Shown: positions 1 through 7,355 of the stretch, piece after piece
Position numbering within the stretch: position 1 is the first letter of the stretch
Layout: each line of letters starts with the position of its first letter
Source of the DNA: Acidimicrobiia bacterium
GTDB taxonomy: Bacteria; Actinomycetota; Acidimicrobiia; Spongiisociales; UBA11373
Reading direction: 5' to 3'
Length of the DNA: 64,000 nt
Assembly (NCBI GenBank): GCA_040878325.1
Contig: JBBDMM010000012.1
Location: forward strand, 178,259-242,258
Position numbers and translations under genes: made by a program
The notes under the pieces: generated by a model
What the model was told of the DNA's origin: nothing
Databases searched by the model: none
The model's input: only the letters and a program-made list of their open reading frames with translations

Positions 1-882
1 GGTCGACCCCGGCTCGAAGACATCGGTGACCGCCCGGTTGCGGATCGCATCCCCCGGCACCTCGGCACGCGCATTCGGGTCGTAGCTCGGCAGATTCACC
101 ATGGCGATCACCTCGCCGTTCGTCGGATCGATCACCACGATCGAGCCCGAGGTGGCACCGGTGCGCTCCAGCCCACGAGCGAGTGCCCGTTCGGCCGCGT
201 ACTGGATCTCGACTTTGATCGTGGTCACCAGGTCGCTCCCCTGCACCGCCGGCTTCACCTGGTACTCGCCCTGGGGGATCACCAGCCCGGCGGGATCGCG
301 CTCGACCAGCAGCTCTCCGGGGATGCCGGAGAGTGCCTCGTCGTATTGGAGTTCGAGGCCCTCGAGCCCAACATTGTCGGCCGAACGCACGAATCCCACC
401 ACGTGGACCGCGAGCCCATCGGTCGGGTAGACCCGCTTCGGTTCCGTGAGGAAGTAGACACCGGGAATGTCAGCCTCCCGAATCGGCTCGACGTCCTCGG
501 GATCCATCTGCCGGGCGAGATAGACAAAGGCAGTACCGCTGGTGAGATCCCTCGCGACCTCTCGGACCTTGCGGTCGAGGAGCGGGGCCAGTTGGAGGGC
601 GGCGGCTTCGGGATCGGCCATCTCACGCGGGTTGGCGTACACGCTCACCGAGTCGATCGTGACCGCGAGTTCCCGCCCGTCGCGGTCGAAAATGGTGCCA
701 CGGTCGGCCGGGAGTGTCTTCAGTTGGAGGCGTTGGTCGAGTCCGCGGGCGGCGAACTCGTCGGCCCGGGCGCCCTGGACCACTGTGAGCCGATAGCCGA
801 CGATCGTCCACGCCAGCACGAGCAAGAATCCGACCGTGGCCAGTCGGCGGTTGCTGGTGGCGCGGCGCGGCCGCTGGTCCAT
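1..882 (-). CDS. ftsI: Peptidoglycan transpeptidase FtsI/PBP3 (N-terminal 294 residues, runs off window)
   Basis: Class B penicillin-binding protein that cross-links septal peptidoglycan outside the membrane. Seen: a basic N-terminus, one membrane anchor at about residues 13-32 (GFLLVLAWTIVGY), then a PBP-dimer domain with RGTIFDRDG near residue 60, and the start of the transpeptidase domain. The window edge falls at FEPGST, which is where the catalytic SxxK motif begins, so the active site lies outside. ATG at 882 was chosen because GAGGAG lies a few bases upstream. It is the last visible gene of the mraZ-rsmH-ftsL-ftsI series, the usual order at the head of a dcw cluster. Confidence 0.95.
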   Translation of the reverse strand, partial: MDQRPRRATSNRRLATVGFLLVLAWTIVGYRLTVVQGARADEFAARGLDQRLQLKTLPADRGTIFDRDGRELAVTIDSVSVYANPREMADPEAAALQLAPLLDRKVREVARDLTSGTAFVYLARQMDPEDVEPIREADIPGVYFLTEPKRVYPTDGLAVHVVGFVRSADNVGLEGLELQYDEALSGIPGELLVERDPAGLVIPQGEYQVKPAVQGSDLVTTIKVEIQYAAERALARGLERTGATSGSIVVIDPTNGEVIAMVNLPSYDPNARAEVPGDAIRNRAVTDVFEPGST

Positions 883-970
883 TGGTCCTCCTCGTTTCCC
901 CGGCCTTGCGGCCGCCCGCCTCTCCGGCAGAACGGGGTCTTCGCCCTGCCGCTCCGAGCCGAACCCGTAC

Positions 971-1390
971 TCAGGGCTCGGCGCTGGCGCTCAGCAGCGC
1001 CTTCAAGTCGATCCACCGATCCTCGATGCCCGGCCCGGGACCGCCCAGGCCGGGCACCTCAATCGTGAGGATCCGATCGGGGTACACCATCCCCATCTCC
1101 GCGGCGATCGTCGCGATCCGCGCTGCCGACTGCAGCTCGGTCACCTGAAGCCGAAGCTCCCAGTAGCGCGCTTCCTCGGCTGCGATACGGACCTCGTAGT
1201 CCTCCAGGACGAACGCCGCGCGGTCGAGCGCGATCCGCGACGACACCAGCAGCAGGAACATCGCCGACAGCGCAATCGCCAGCCCGATCCAGCCCCCGAT
1301 CCGCCGACGGCGGGTCGTCGGCCCGATGACCACGTGAAAGCCGCGGGGGCGAGGGAGGGGAAATCCGGTGGGAGCCGAGCGGGAGACCAT
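971..1390 (-). CDS. ftsL: FtsL-like cell division protein
   Basis: A 139-residue bitopic protein: about 30 basic/polar residues, one hydrophobic segment (GWIGLAIALSAMFLLLV), then an extracytoplasmic helix rich in Glu/Arg that ends in a short Pro/Gly tail. Size, topology and position between rsmH and ftsI fit FtsL, which works with FtsB and FtsQ in the divisome; sequence conservation in this family is too low for recognition from sequence alone. Translation is coupled to rsmH: the ATG at 1390 overlaps the rsmH stop by one base (TGATG). Confidence 0.75.
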   Translation of the reverse strand: MVSRSAPTGFPLPRPRGFHVVIGPTTRRRRIGGWIGLAIALSAMFLLLVSSRIALDRAAFVLEDYEVRIAAEEARYWELRLQVTELQSAARIATIAAEMGMVYPDRILTIEVPGLGGPGPGIEDRWIDLKALLSASAEP

Positions 1391-2295
1391 CAGATCCGCT
1401 CCGCGACCCGCAGCCGCGCGCTGCGCGCCCGGGGATTGGCGGTGATCTCGGTGTCGGTCGGAAGTTCGGGGCGGCGGGTCAAGATCCGCAGCTCGGCGAT
1501 CTGGTCGCACACGCACACCGGAAACTCCGGAGGGCAGACACAGTCACGCGCGCCGGCGACGAAACGCTGCTTGACGATGCGATCCTCGAGCGATTGGTAG
1601 GAGATCACGACGATCCGACCTCCAGGTCGCAACAGCCGCAGGGCGAGGTCGAGGCCATCGGCAAGTGCCTCCAGCTCGTCATTGACTGCGATGCGGATCG
1701 CCTGAAAAGTTCGGCGGGCAGGATGCGGCCGGTCGCGGGGCCCAGGCGGCACGGCCCCGGCGACCGCGTCGGCGAGATGCGCCGTGTCGCGGATCGGTCG
1801 ATTGCGGACGATCGCCCTGACGATGCGTTTGGCGAAGCGCTCTTCGCCGAACTGGCGGAGGATCCGGACCAGTTCGGCTTCATCCCAGCGGTTGACGACA
1901 TCGTCGGCGCTCCATGGGGCGTGCGGGCCCATCCGCATGTCGAGAGGGCCAGGCCGTTGATAGGAGAACCCTCGCTCCCCCACGTCGAGCTGATGCGAGG
2001 AGACCCCGAGGTCGAAGACGGCTGCAGCGAGATCATCGATGCCCTCCAGGTCCAGCGGCCGATCCAGCGAACGGAAGTCGGCGAGATGGAACGAAAGGCG
2101 GGGATGAGGCTGGGTCGGGCGCGCTGCCGGGTCGCGATCGAGCGCGACCACTCGTGACCCCGGTAGCGCCTCGAGGATTGCCGCCGAGTGCCCTCCGCCG
2201 CCGTAGGTCGCGTCGAGGATCACTCCCCCGTCGAGCGGTCGCAGCCAATGGACCACCCGATCGACCATTACCGGAATGTGATAGGCACGGTCCAC
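1390..2295 (-). CDS. rsmH: 16S rRNA (cytosine1402-N4)-methyltransferase RsmH
   Basis: A 301-residue SAM-dependent methyltransferase that modifies C1402 in the ribosomal decoding centre. The N-terminus HIPVMVDRVVHWL followed by the SAM-binding loop DATYGGGGHSAAIL is diagnostic of RsmH (MraW). FDLGVSSHQLD and a late SYQSLEDRIVK block are also family signatures. Length is normal (about 300). It lies 100 bp downstream of mraZ and is directly coupled to ftsL. Confidence 0.97.
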   Translation of the reverse strand: MDRAYHIPVMVDRVVHWLRPLDGGVILDATYGGGGHSAAILEALPGSRVVALDRDPAARPTQPHPRLSFHLADFRSLDRPLDLEGIDDLAAAVFDLGVSSHQLDVGERGFSYQRPGPLDMRMGPHAPWSADDVVNRWDEAELVRILRQFGEERFAKRIVRAIVRNRPIRDTAHLADAVAGAVPPGPRDRPHPARRTFQAIRIAVNDELEALADGLDLALRLLRPGGRIVVISYQSLEDRIVKQRFVAGARDCVCPPEFPVCVCDQIAELRILTRRPELPTDTEITANPRARSARLRVAERI

Positions 2296-2395
2296 GGTCA
2301 GCCCTCCAGAGCGCTGGCGTCAATATGGAAGCGGGCGGAGTAAGGGGCTTTCCACGTGACATCCGGAGGGCTGACCCTGAGCCGTACCTCATCAT

Positions 2396-2827
2396 TCAGA
2401 TTCCTTCCTCGCTGAGAGACTCCTCGATTCCCGAGTAGAGGTCGTCGGCCTCGTGCGAGACAGACTCCCACTGCGCCGTGTCCCAGATCTCCACGCGATC
2501 CGCCACCCCGAGGACGACGACGTCCTTGTCGAGAGCGGCGTAGGTGCGGAGGGGCTGGGGGATCTGCACCCGGCCCTGCTTGTCCATCTGCTGGTCGGTG
2601 GCCGACCCGAAGAACGACCGCGCGTAGTTCCGGTTGCGGTGGTTGGTCCGTGGCAGTCGGTTGATCCGCGCCACCTCTTCCTCCCATCGGTCCATCGGGA
2701 ATACGTAGAGACACCGCTCCTGGCCCTTGGTGACGACCAGGCCCCGCGACAGGCGATCGCGAAAACGGGCGGGCATGACCACCCTCCCCTTGTCGTCCAC
2801 GCTGTGCTGGTACTCGCCGAGGAACAC
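2396..2827 (-). CDS. mraZ: Transcriptional regulator MraZ
   Basis: A 143-residue protein with two SpoVT/AbrB-like repeats: MFLGEYQHSVDDKGRVVMP at the N-terminus and MDKQGRVQIPQPLR near residue 75. MraZ forms a ring-shaped oligomer that binds repeated GTGG boxes upstream of its own gene and represses the dcw operon. Matching boxes are present at 2936-2970. It is the first gene of the minus-strand cluster; the start ATG at 2827 begins the canonical N-terminus. Confidence 0.96.
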   Translation of the reverse strand: MFLGEYQHSVDDKGRVVMPARFRDRLSRGLVVTKGQERCLYVFPMDRWEEEVARINRLPRTNHRNRNYARSFFGSATDQQMDKQGRVQIPQPLRTYAALDKDVVVLGVADRVEIWDTAQWESVSHEADDLYSGIEESLSEEGI

Positions 2828-2891
2828 TCGGTTTCTCCGTCCTTCGCACCGTCATCGCCTCGCTTCCGAGGGCGCTGGGCTGACCGGGCAA

Positions 2892-2930
2892 GGAACAAGT
2901 CGTGCTCCGCTTCGGAGATCGACTTGTTCC
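2892..2930 (-). promoter_or_regulatory. Long hairpin in the mraZ leader
   Basis: Two perfect 11-base arms (GGAACAAGTCG at 2892-2902, CGACTTGTTCC at 2920-2930) enclose a second hairpin, CTCCG-CTT-CGGAG (2905-2917), separated by a 2x2 mismatch. The structure lies between the MraZ boxes and the mraZ start, so it would be part of the 5' untranslated RNA if transcription begins near the boxes. No U-tract follows, so a simple intrinsic terminator is unlikely. Function unknown. Confidence 0.6.
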
Positions 2931-2935
2931 CGTTC

Positions 2936-2977
2936 TCCACGTTGTCCCACTTTGGACCACTCTAACCCACTTGTCAA
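2936..2977 (-). promoter_or_regulatory. Four MraZ boxes with promoter -35
   Basis: Read on the minus strand there are four GTGG boxes at exact 10-base spacing: GTGGG, GTGGT, GTGGG and GTGGA (complement at 2966-2970, 2956-2960, 2946-2950, 2936-2940). This is one box per helical turn, the arrangement known for MraZ operators. TTGACA (2977-2972) just upstream is a consensus -35; CAAAGT, 17 bases further, is a weak -10 candidate that would lie within the boxes. Autorepression of mraZ-rsmH-ftsL-ftsI is the expected outcome. Confidence 0.8.
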
Positions 2978-3081
2978 CCCATTTGTGACACTTCGGGGCC
3001 AATTCGAACCCCCCGGGGGATATCCGGTGGGACGAGCCGGCGCCCCGGCGTCGCCCCGACCGGCGCATCTAGCCTGGTCGC

Positions 3082-3807
3082 ATGCTGCAGGGTCGCAACA
3101 TCCTGGTTACCGGCGCGTCGAGCGGAATCGGGCGCGGGTTGGCGCTCGAATACGCCGTCAACGGCGCCCGGGTGTGGGCGGTGGGGCGCCGTTCCGCGCC
3201 CCTCGAGCGGGTGGCGGAGGAGGCGTCGGGACTGATCACCCCATTGGCCGTCGACCTCACCACCCTTGGCGGCCGGCGGGCGGTCGCCACCGCCATCGAG
3301 CACGACGGCGGCCGCCTCGATGTCGCAGTCCACGCCGCCGGGCTACTGGGCCCGGTCGGGATCGATCTCGCCCAGTACCCCGAGGACGAATGGCGCGCGG
3401 TGTTCGAGATCAACGTCACCGCAGTGCACCTGTTGCACCAGGACCTCCAGCGTCACCTCGACCGCGGGGTGGCCCCGGCCGTGATCGGGTTGGCGTCCAC
3501 GGTCGGACGCAAGCCGCGGGCGGGCTGGGGGATGTATGCCGTCTCCAAGCATGCGCTCGAGGGATGGCTGGGCACACTCGCCGCAGAGTGGCCGGCCGGC
3601 CGGGTCTACTCGGTGAACCCGGGCGGGACCCGCACCCCGATGCGGGCAGAGGCGCGCCCGGACGAGGATCCGGCGACCGTCCCCGCCCCCGGGGAGATCG
3701 CCCCACTGTTCCTCCGCCTCGCCCACCCGGCGGCACCGGAGCCCTCGGGATCGATTCTCGAAGCCCGGGACTGGATTGGACACGACCCGTGGGAGGGCCT
3801 CGGCTGA
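3082..3807 (+). CDS. Short-chain dehydrogenase/reductase
   Basis: A 241-residue Rossmann-fold oxidoreductase. The cofactor loop TGASSGIGRG is at residues 10-19, HAAG corresponds to the NNAG motif, the catalytic Ser lies in GLAST and the Tyr/Lys pair in YAVSKHALEG. VNPGGTRTPM is the loop after the catalytic region. The arginine-containing GRRSAPLER after beta-2 suggests NADP(H) preference (inference). The substrate cannot be told. The gene is divergent from mraZ and convergent with the next gene. Confidence 0.85.
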   Translation: MLQGRNILVTGASSGIGRGLALEYAVNGARVWAVGRRSAPLERVAEEASGLITPLAVDLTTLGGRRAVATAIEHDGGRLDVAVHAAGLLGPVGIDLAQYPEDEWRAVFEINVTAVHLLHQDLQRHLDRGVAPAVIGLASTVGRKPRAGWGMYAVSKHALEGWLGTLAAEWPAGRVYSVNPGGTRTPMRAEARPDEDPATVPAPGEIAPLFLRLAHPAAPEPSGSILEARDWIGHDPWEGLG

Positions 3808-3815
3808 GACGGCTC

Positions 3816-4331
3816 TCAGTCCGCCGCCGCCGAGGCTTCGGCGGTGTCGGCGGTGATGATGTGGATCATGACGTCACCATCCGGGAGGATCCCGGGTGGG
3901 TCGATGCGATGGGCTCCGATCGATCGAGCGTGCTCCCCCACCCGCTCCAGGACGTCGCGAATGATCATCCGGCTGGGACCGGGCCCCTCCGCTGCATCGA
4001 GGAGTGGCACATCGGCTGGGTCCGTGGAGATCACCCGAACCCCGCGTCCCCGCAGATCCCACAGCATGATCTCCTGGACGATCTGGTCGGAAGACAGCAC
4101 CGACACCCCCGGCACGATCACGGCGTCGGCGGCGCCCGAAGCGATCACCCCCAGCAGCCCGAGATAGCCGTCACGGCCGAGCGCCTCGCCGGCTACCCGG
4201 GCGTCGAGGCAGACGGCCACGATGGACAGCCCATGCTCGAGCGCATGGCGGCGGATCGCCTCTTGTTGCTCGAATGCCGAGTGTCCCGCCGACGGGTCGG
4301 CGGACTCGCGCACATACCCGACGACGCGCAC
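3816..4331 (-). CDS. Degenerate serine-recombinase (resolvase) domain protein
   Basis: A 171-residue protein resembling the N-terminal resolvase domain of serine recombinases: VVGYVRES, an EQQEAIRRHA helix, then RDGYLGLL in place of the RPGFQRLL block. The usual DRLSR stretch carrying catalytic arginines reads GVSVLSS, and there is no C-terminal helix-turn-helix, so strand exchange is unlikely. GTG at 4331 was chosen over the in-frame GTG at 4346 because GAGGAGG ends four bases before it. It may be a domesticated regulator; function unknown. Confidence 0.6.
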   Translation of the reverse strand: MRVVGYVRESADPSAGHSAFEQQEAIRRHALEHGLSIVAVCLDARVAGEALGRDGYLGLLGVIASGAADAVIVPGVSVLSSDQIVQEIMLWDLRGRGVRVISTDPADVPLLDAAEGPGPSRMIIRDVLERVGEHARSIGAHRIDPPGILPDGDVMIHIITADTAEASAAAD

Positions 4332-4462
4332 AGAACCTCCTCGCACCAGAGGCTACCACTACGGAACGTGCGTTATTAGGTCACGGATAGTGCTCGTAGC
4401 CAGGCCCCTGCTCCAGCCCCAGCCACGGCCAGAAGCGCGGAACATCTCTCATGCCGACCTCG

Positions 4463-4507
4463 CTGGAGCCGGAGCCGGATTGGCTGGAGCCGGAGCCGGA
4501 GCCGGGG
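4463..4507. repeat. GGAGCC hexanucleotide repeats
   Basis: Two and then three tandem GGAGCC units (4465-4476 and 4486-4503), separated by GGATTGGCT. They sit in the 205-bp gap between the resolvase-like and HNH genes. The rest of the gap (4332-4462) shows no gene or tRNA. Confidence 0.8.
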
Positions 4508-4519
4508 CTTGGGGGCCCC

Positions 4520-4542
4520 GTCTGAGCCGCCTCGGCTCAGAC
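4520..4542 (-). terminator. 10-bp perfect hairpin at HNH gene 3' end
   Basis: GTCTGAGCCG (4520-4529) pairs perfectly with CGGCTCAGAC (4533-4542) around a CCT loop. The arm includes the stop codon of the minus-strand HNH gene. There is no U-tract, so it is a GC-rich terminator or RNA-stabilising hairpin rather than a classical intrinsic terminator. Confidence 0.55.
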
Positions 4543-5037
4543 TGCGGCCCCGAGATAGGCATGCCATGAGGGATGCGGCGGGGACCCGAGGCCAACCAAT
4601 AGCCAGCCGTGCTCGCGGGGGGCACCGGGGGCGCCCCCCAGGCTCATTCCTGCTTCGTGGGGAGTCCGGTCACCCTTACGGGTGTTGCACCGGCGGCAGG
4701 CGGCGACGACGTTCTCCCAGGTATGGGTGCCGCCCCGGGACCGGGGCATCACGTGGTCGAGGTTCTCGGCGCCGTGACCGCAGTACTGGCAGGTGTGCAG
4801 ATCACGGGCGAACACCGCGCGGCGATTCAAAGGGACCCTCCGCCGGTACGGCACCCGCACGTACCTGCGAAGCCGGATGACGGTAGGCACCTCCACCTCG
4901 AGATGCTCCGACCGCCACACCTGGTTCTGCGAGTGGATCAGCTCGGCCTTCTCTCGCACCACCAGGACGACGGCGCGCCGCGCCGACACCACCGAAAGTG
5001 GCTCGAATGACGCGTTCAGGACGAGCGCTTGAGCCAT
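4537..5037 (-). CDS. HNH endonuclease domain protein
   Basis: A 166-residue protein. The N-terminal half (LVLNASFEPLSVVSARRAVVL) is the conserved leader of the actinobacterial HNH family found outside phages. The nuclease core has CQYCG, the LDHVMPRSRGG beta-beta-alpha motif with its catalytic His, WENVVAACRRCN, and two CxxC pairs that would bind zinc. The last 35 residues (Gly/Pro-rich) look unconserved. Cellular role is not established; the family is chromosomal and widespread in the phylum. Confidence 0.88.
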   Translation of the reverse strand: MAQALVLNASFEPLSVVSARRAVVLVVREKAELIHSQNQVWRSEHLEVEVPTVIRLRRYVRVPYRRRVPLNRRAVFARDLHTCQYCGHGAENLDHVMPRSRGGTHTWENVVAACRRCNTRKGDRTPHEAGMSLGGAPGAPREHGWLLVGLGSPPHPSWHAYLGAAV

Positions 5038-5091
5038 GCGACGCGCGACGATAGGCGAGCCGCGGACGGCATGCAGCGGGCAGCGACCCGC

Positions 5092-5406
5092 CTAGTCCCC
5101 TTCGACCGAGTGCTTCCGCAGCACGTCGCGTTCGCCGGCCATGCGGCGGCGCCGACGGCGCCACGATCGCCACAGCCAGCCGAGCACCTTGCCGCCTACC
5201 AGCCCTGCCACGAAGGTGGCGCTCAGCACCAGCCACTGGGGCGCGCTCCACTCATAGTTGGCCCAAGCCAGGGTGGCGGTGTCGGTATTCGAGACGATGA
5301 GGATCACGATTGGGGTCAGGATCACAACCAGGAGGATCAAGGGCCCGAACCATCGTCTGGGCTCTTCGACTGTCTGCTGCTGCGTGTCCGGTCGATCGTT
5401 GGTCAT
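5092..5406 (-). CDS. LapA/DUF1049-like small membrane protein
   Basis: A 104-residue protein with a Gln/Glu-rich start, two hydrophobic segments (LILLVVILTPIVILIVSN and WLVLSATFVAGLVGGKVLGWL) separated by a short loop, and a very basic tail (WRSWRRRRRRM). This layout and the SN/W pattern between the helices are those of LapA-domain proteins. It stands alone, 54 bp from the HNH gene. Function is not known. Confidence 0.7.
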   Translation of the reverse strand: MTNDRPDTQQQTVEEPRRWFGPLILLVVILTPIVILIVSNTDTATLAWANYEWSAPQWLVLSATFVAGLVGGKVLGWLWRSWRRRRRRMAGERDVLRKHSVEGD

Positions 5407-5442
5407 CCGCCGATGATACGGATGTTGGAGCCGGGTTGGGGC

Positions 5443-6192
5443 TCAGCTGCGGAGCGCGACGTAGGCGGCGCGGGCCACCGCGTAGGCCTTGGCAGCTCTG
5501 ACGATGGCAGCGCCGGCTACACGCGACCCGTCCGACTTCTCCACGACCACGGTCACCACCTCGGATCCGTCCACGGTCGCCGCCGACACCCACAGCATTC
5601 GCTGCGGCTTGCCTTCGGCGAGTGCGCCCACCGCGGCCACGATCGCTGCGGCCACGGCCTCGTCGGTGGTCGCCGCGGCGCGGCGACTGAACCGCTGACC
5701 GTCCGCGGCAACCGCAGTCACCGTCACCCCGTCAGCCGCCTCCTCGTAGGCGAGTGCGGCCAGAGTGCGGCCACTCCCGGAGGCGTCCTGGGGCCGACCT
5801 GGGGAAGGAGCAACCGCCGCGGGCGCGGACTCGACGACAGGAGTCGAGGGCGGTTCACTCCTGACATCCTCAGCGCGAGGTGGATCGGCTGCAGGCCGTG
5901 GTGGTGCGAGCGCCTCTGGAGTGGGCGGTGGGGCTTCTGGACGAGGCGGGACCGCCCCGGGGGAGAACGGCAGGCTCACCACCGGAGCGAGGTCGTCGTG
6001 GTCTCCCGCCACCCGCGAGCGCATGCCATGTGACGCCAGCACCCGCTGCACCATCGCTCCGATCGCCTGTGGATCGGCGTCCGGACGCAGCCGAACCCGG
6101 ACACCGGAAGGCGACCCGCCTTCGGCGTCCACCTCGGCATCGGCGATGCCGGGCAAGGCCATCAATTCATCACGAAGGCTGTCGGAGGCCAC
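5443..6192 (-). CDS. Conserved-looking two-domain protein of unknown function
   Basis: Not recognised. Residues 1-62 form a small alpha/beta domain (LRDELMALPGIADAEV, then VRVRLRPDADPQAIGAMVQRVL), reminiscent of ACT- or HMA-sized ferredoxin-like folds. Residues 70-140 are a Pro/Ala linker. Residues 145-249 form a second compact domain with alternating strands and Ala-rich helices, ending AKAYAVARAAYVAL. No signal peptide or membrane helix is seen. It is divergent from the MoxR operon with 185 bp between them. Confidence 0.65.
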   Translation of the reverse strand: MASDSLRDELMALPGIADAEVDAEGGSPSGVRVRLRPDADPQAIGAMVQRVLASHGMRSRVAGDHDDLAPVVSLPFSPGAVPPRPEAPPPTPEALAPPRPAADPPRAEDVRSEPPSTPVVESAPAAVAPSPGRPQDASGSGRTLAALAYEEAADGVTVTAVAADGQRFSRRAAATTDEAVAAAIVAAVGALAEGKPQRMLWVSAATVDGSEVVTVVVEKSDGSRVAGAAIVRAAKAYAVARAAYVALRS

Positions 6193-6377
6193 CGGCCACT
6201 CCCTCTGCTGTTCCCCGTCGATCGATCCTGGTCACAGAGAGTAGTCACATCTACCACACTCTGTCACGGGGTTCTTCGACCCGGACCGCTCCCCTGCCCG
6301 CCCGGGAGGCGTGTCCATTCGCAATGCGCATCCTCCGGCCACTGATAGGCTCTCCCGCCACGAGACGAGGAGGCTCA

Positions 6378-7355
6378 GTGACGTCCCAACTGGCCCAGGA
6401 CGAACTCGCCTGGTTCGCCGATCGGTTCGACGCGGTCGCCGCGAACATCGAACGCGTCATCCAGGGGAAGCGCGAGGCCGTCGACCTGGTGGTGATGAGC
6501 ATGCTGTCGGAGGGCCATGTGCTGATCGAGGACGTCCCCGGAGTCGGCAAGACGCTGCTGGCCAAGTCGCTTGCCCGAAGCATTCACTGCGGTTTCACCC
6601 GCATCCAGTTCACCCCCGACCTGCTGCCCAGCGACATCACCGGGGTCTCAGTCTGGGACCGGGAGCGCAGCGGCTTCGTGTTCCGCGCCGGACCGGTGTT
6701 CACGAACATCGTCCTCGGCGACGAGATCAACCGGGCGAGCCCGAAGACCCAGTCGGCGCTGCTCGAGGCCATGGAGGAGCACCAGGTGACCGTCGACGGC
6801 ACCACCCGGGAACTGCCGGCTCCGTTCATGGTCATCGCCACCCAGAACCCGATCGAGCACGAGGGCACCTATCCCCTGCCCGAATCCCAGCTCGACCGGT
6901 TCATGATGCGGGTGATCATGGGCTACCCCTCCCGGGCCAAGGAGCTCGAGATCCTCGAGACCCACGGACGGCAGTCTTCCTATACCGACCTGGAGCCGGT
7001 GGTGACCGCGGACGACGTGCAACAGATGATCGGTATCGCTCGGCGGGTTCATGTCTCCGATCCGGTGAAGGAGTACCTCGTCGACACGGTGGAGGCAACC
7101 CGCCACGACCCCGACCTCCTGCTCGGCGCCTCACCGCGAGCCACGCTGTACCTGCAGCGGGCGGCGCGGACCCGGGCGGCGGTTGCTGGTCGAGGATATG
7201 TGACGCCGGACGACGTGAAGGCGATCCTGCGCCCGGTGCTGACCCACCGTTTGATCATGCGGCCGGAAGCGCAGATGCGAGGCTCCGAAATCGACGAGAT
7301 CCTCGACGGCGTCGCCGCCGGGATCCCCGTACCGGGGAGCGGGGTCAGGGCCTGA
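6378..7355 (+). CDS. MoxR-family AAA+ ATPase
   Basis: A 325-residue AAA+ ATPase. Walker A is GVGKT in EDVPGVGKTLLAKSLA, Walker B is VLGDEINRASPKTQSALLEAMEE, and NPIEHEGTYPLPESQLDRF is the MoxR-specific sensor region. MoxR proteins act as chaperones for partner assembly and are typically coded beside DUF58 and transglutaminase genes, as here. GTG at 6378 was chosen because GAGGAGG lies 5 bases upstream and the family N-terminus begins there; the reading frame stays open further upstream without homology. Confidence 0.93.
   Translation: MTSQLAQDELAWFADRFDAVAANIERVIQGKREAVDLVVMSMLSEGHVLIEDVPGVGKTLLAKSLARSIHCGFTRIQFTPDLLPSDITGVSVWDRERSGFVFRAGPVFTNIVLGDEINRASPKTQSALLEAMEEHQVTVDGTTRELPAPFMVIATQNPIEHEGTYPLPESQLDRFMMRVIMGYPSRAKELEILETHGRQSSYTDLEPVVTADDVQQMIGIARRVHVSDPVKEYLVDTVEATRHDPDLLLGASPRATLYLQRAARTRAAVAGRGYVTPDDVKAILRPVLTHRLIMRPEAQMRGSEIDEILDGVAAGIPVPGSGVRA

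Noticed and set aside
2990..3020. GGTTCGAATT on the minus strand, like a tRNA T-loop
   Set aside because: No matching acceptor, D or anticodon stems around it and no CCA end; it is a GC-rich stretch in the mraZ/SDR intergenic region.
4377..4536. CRISPR-like array from GGAGCC repeats
   Set aside because: Units are 6 bases with no unique spacers; simple sequence repeat only.
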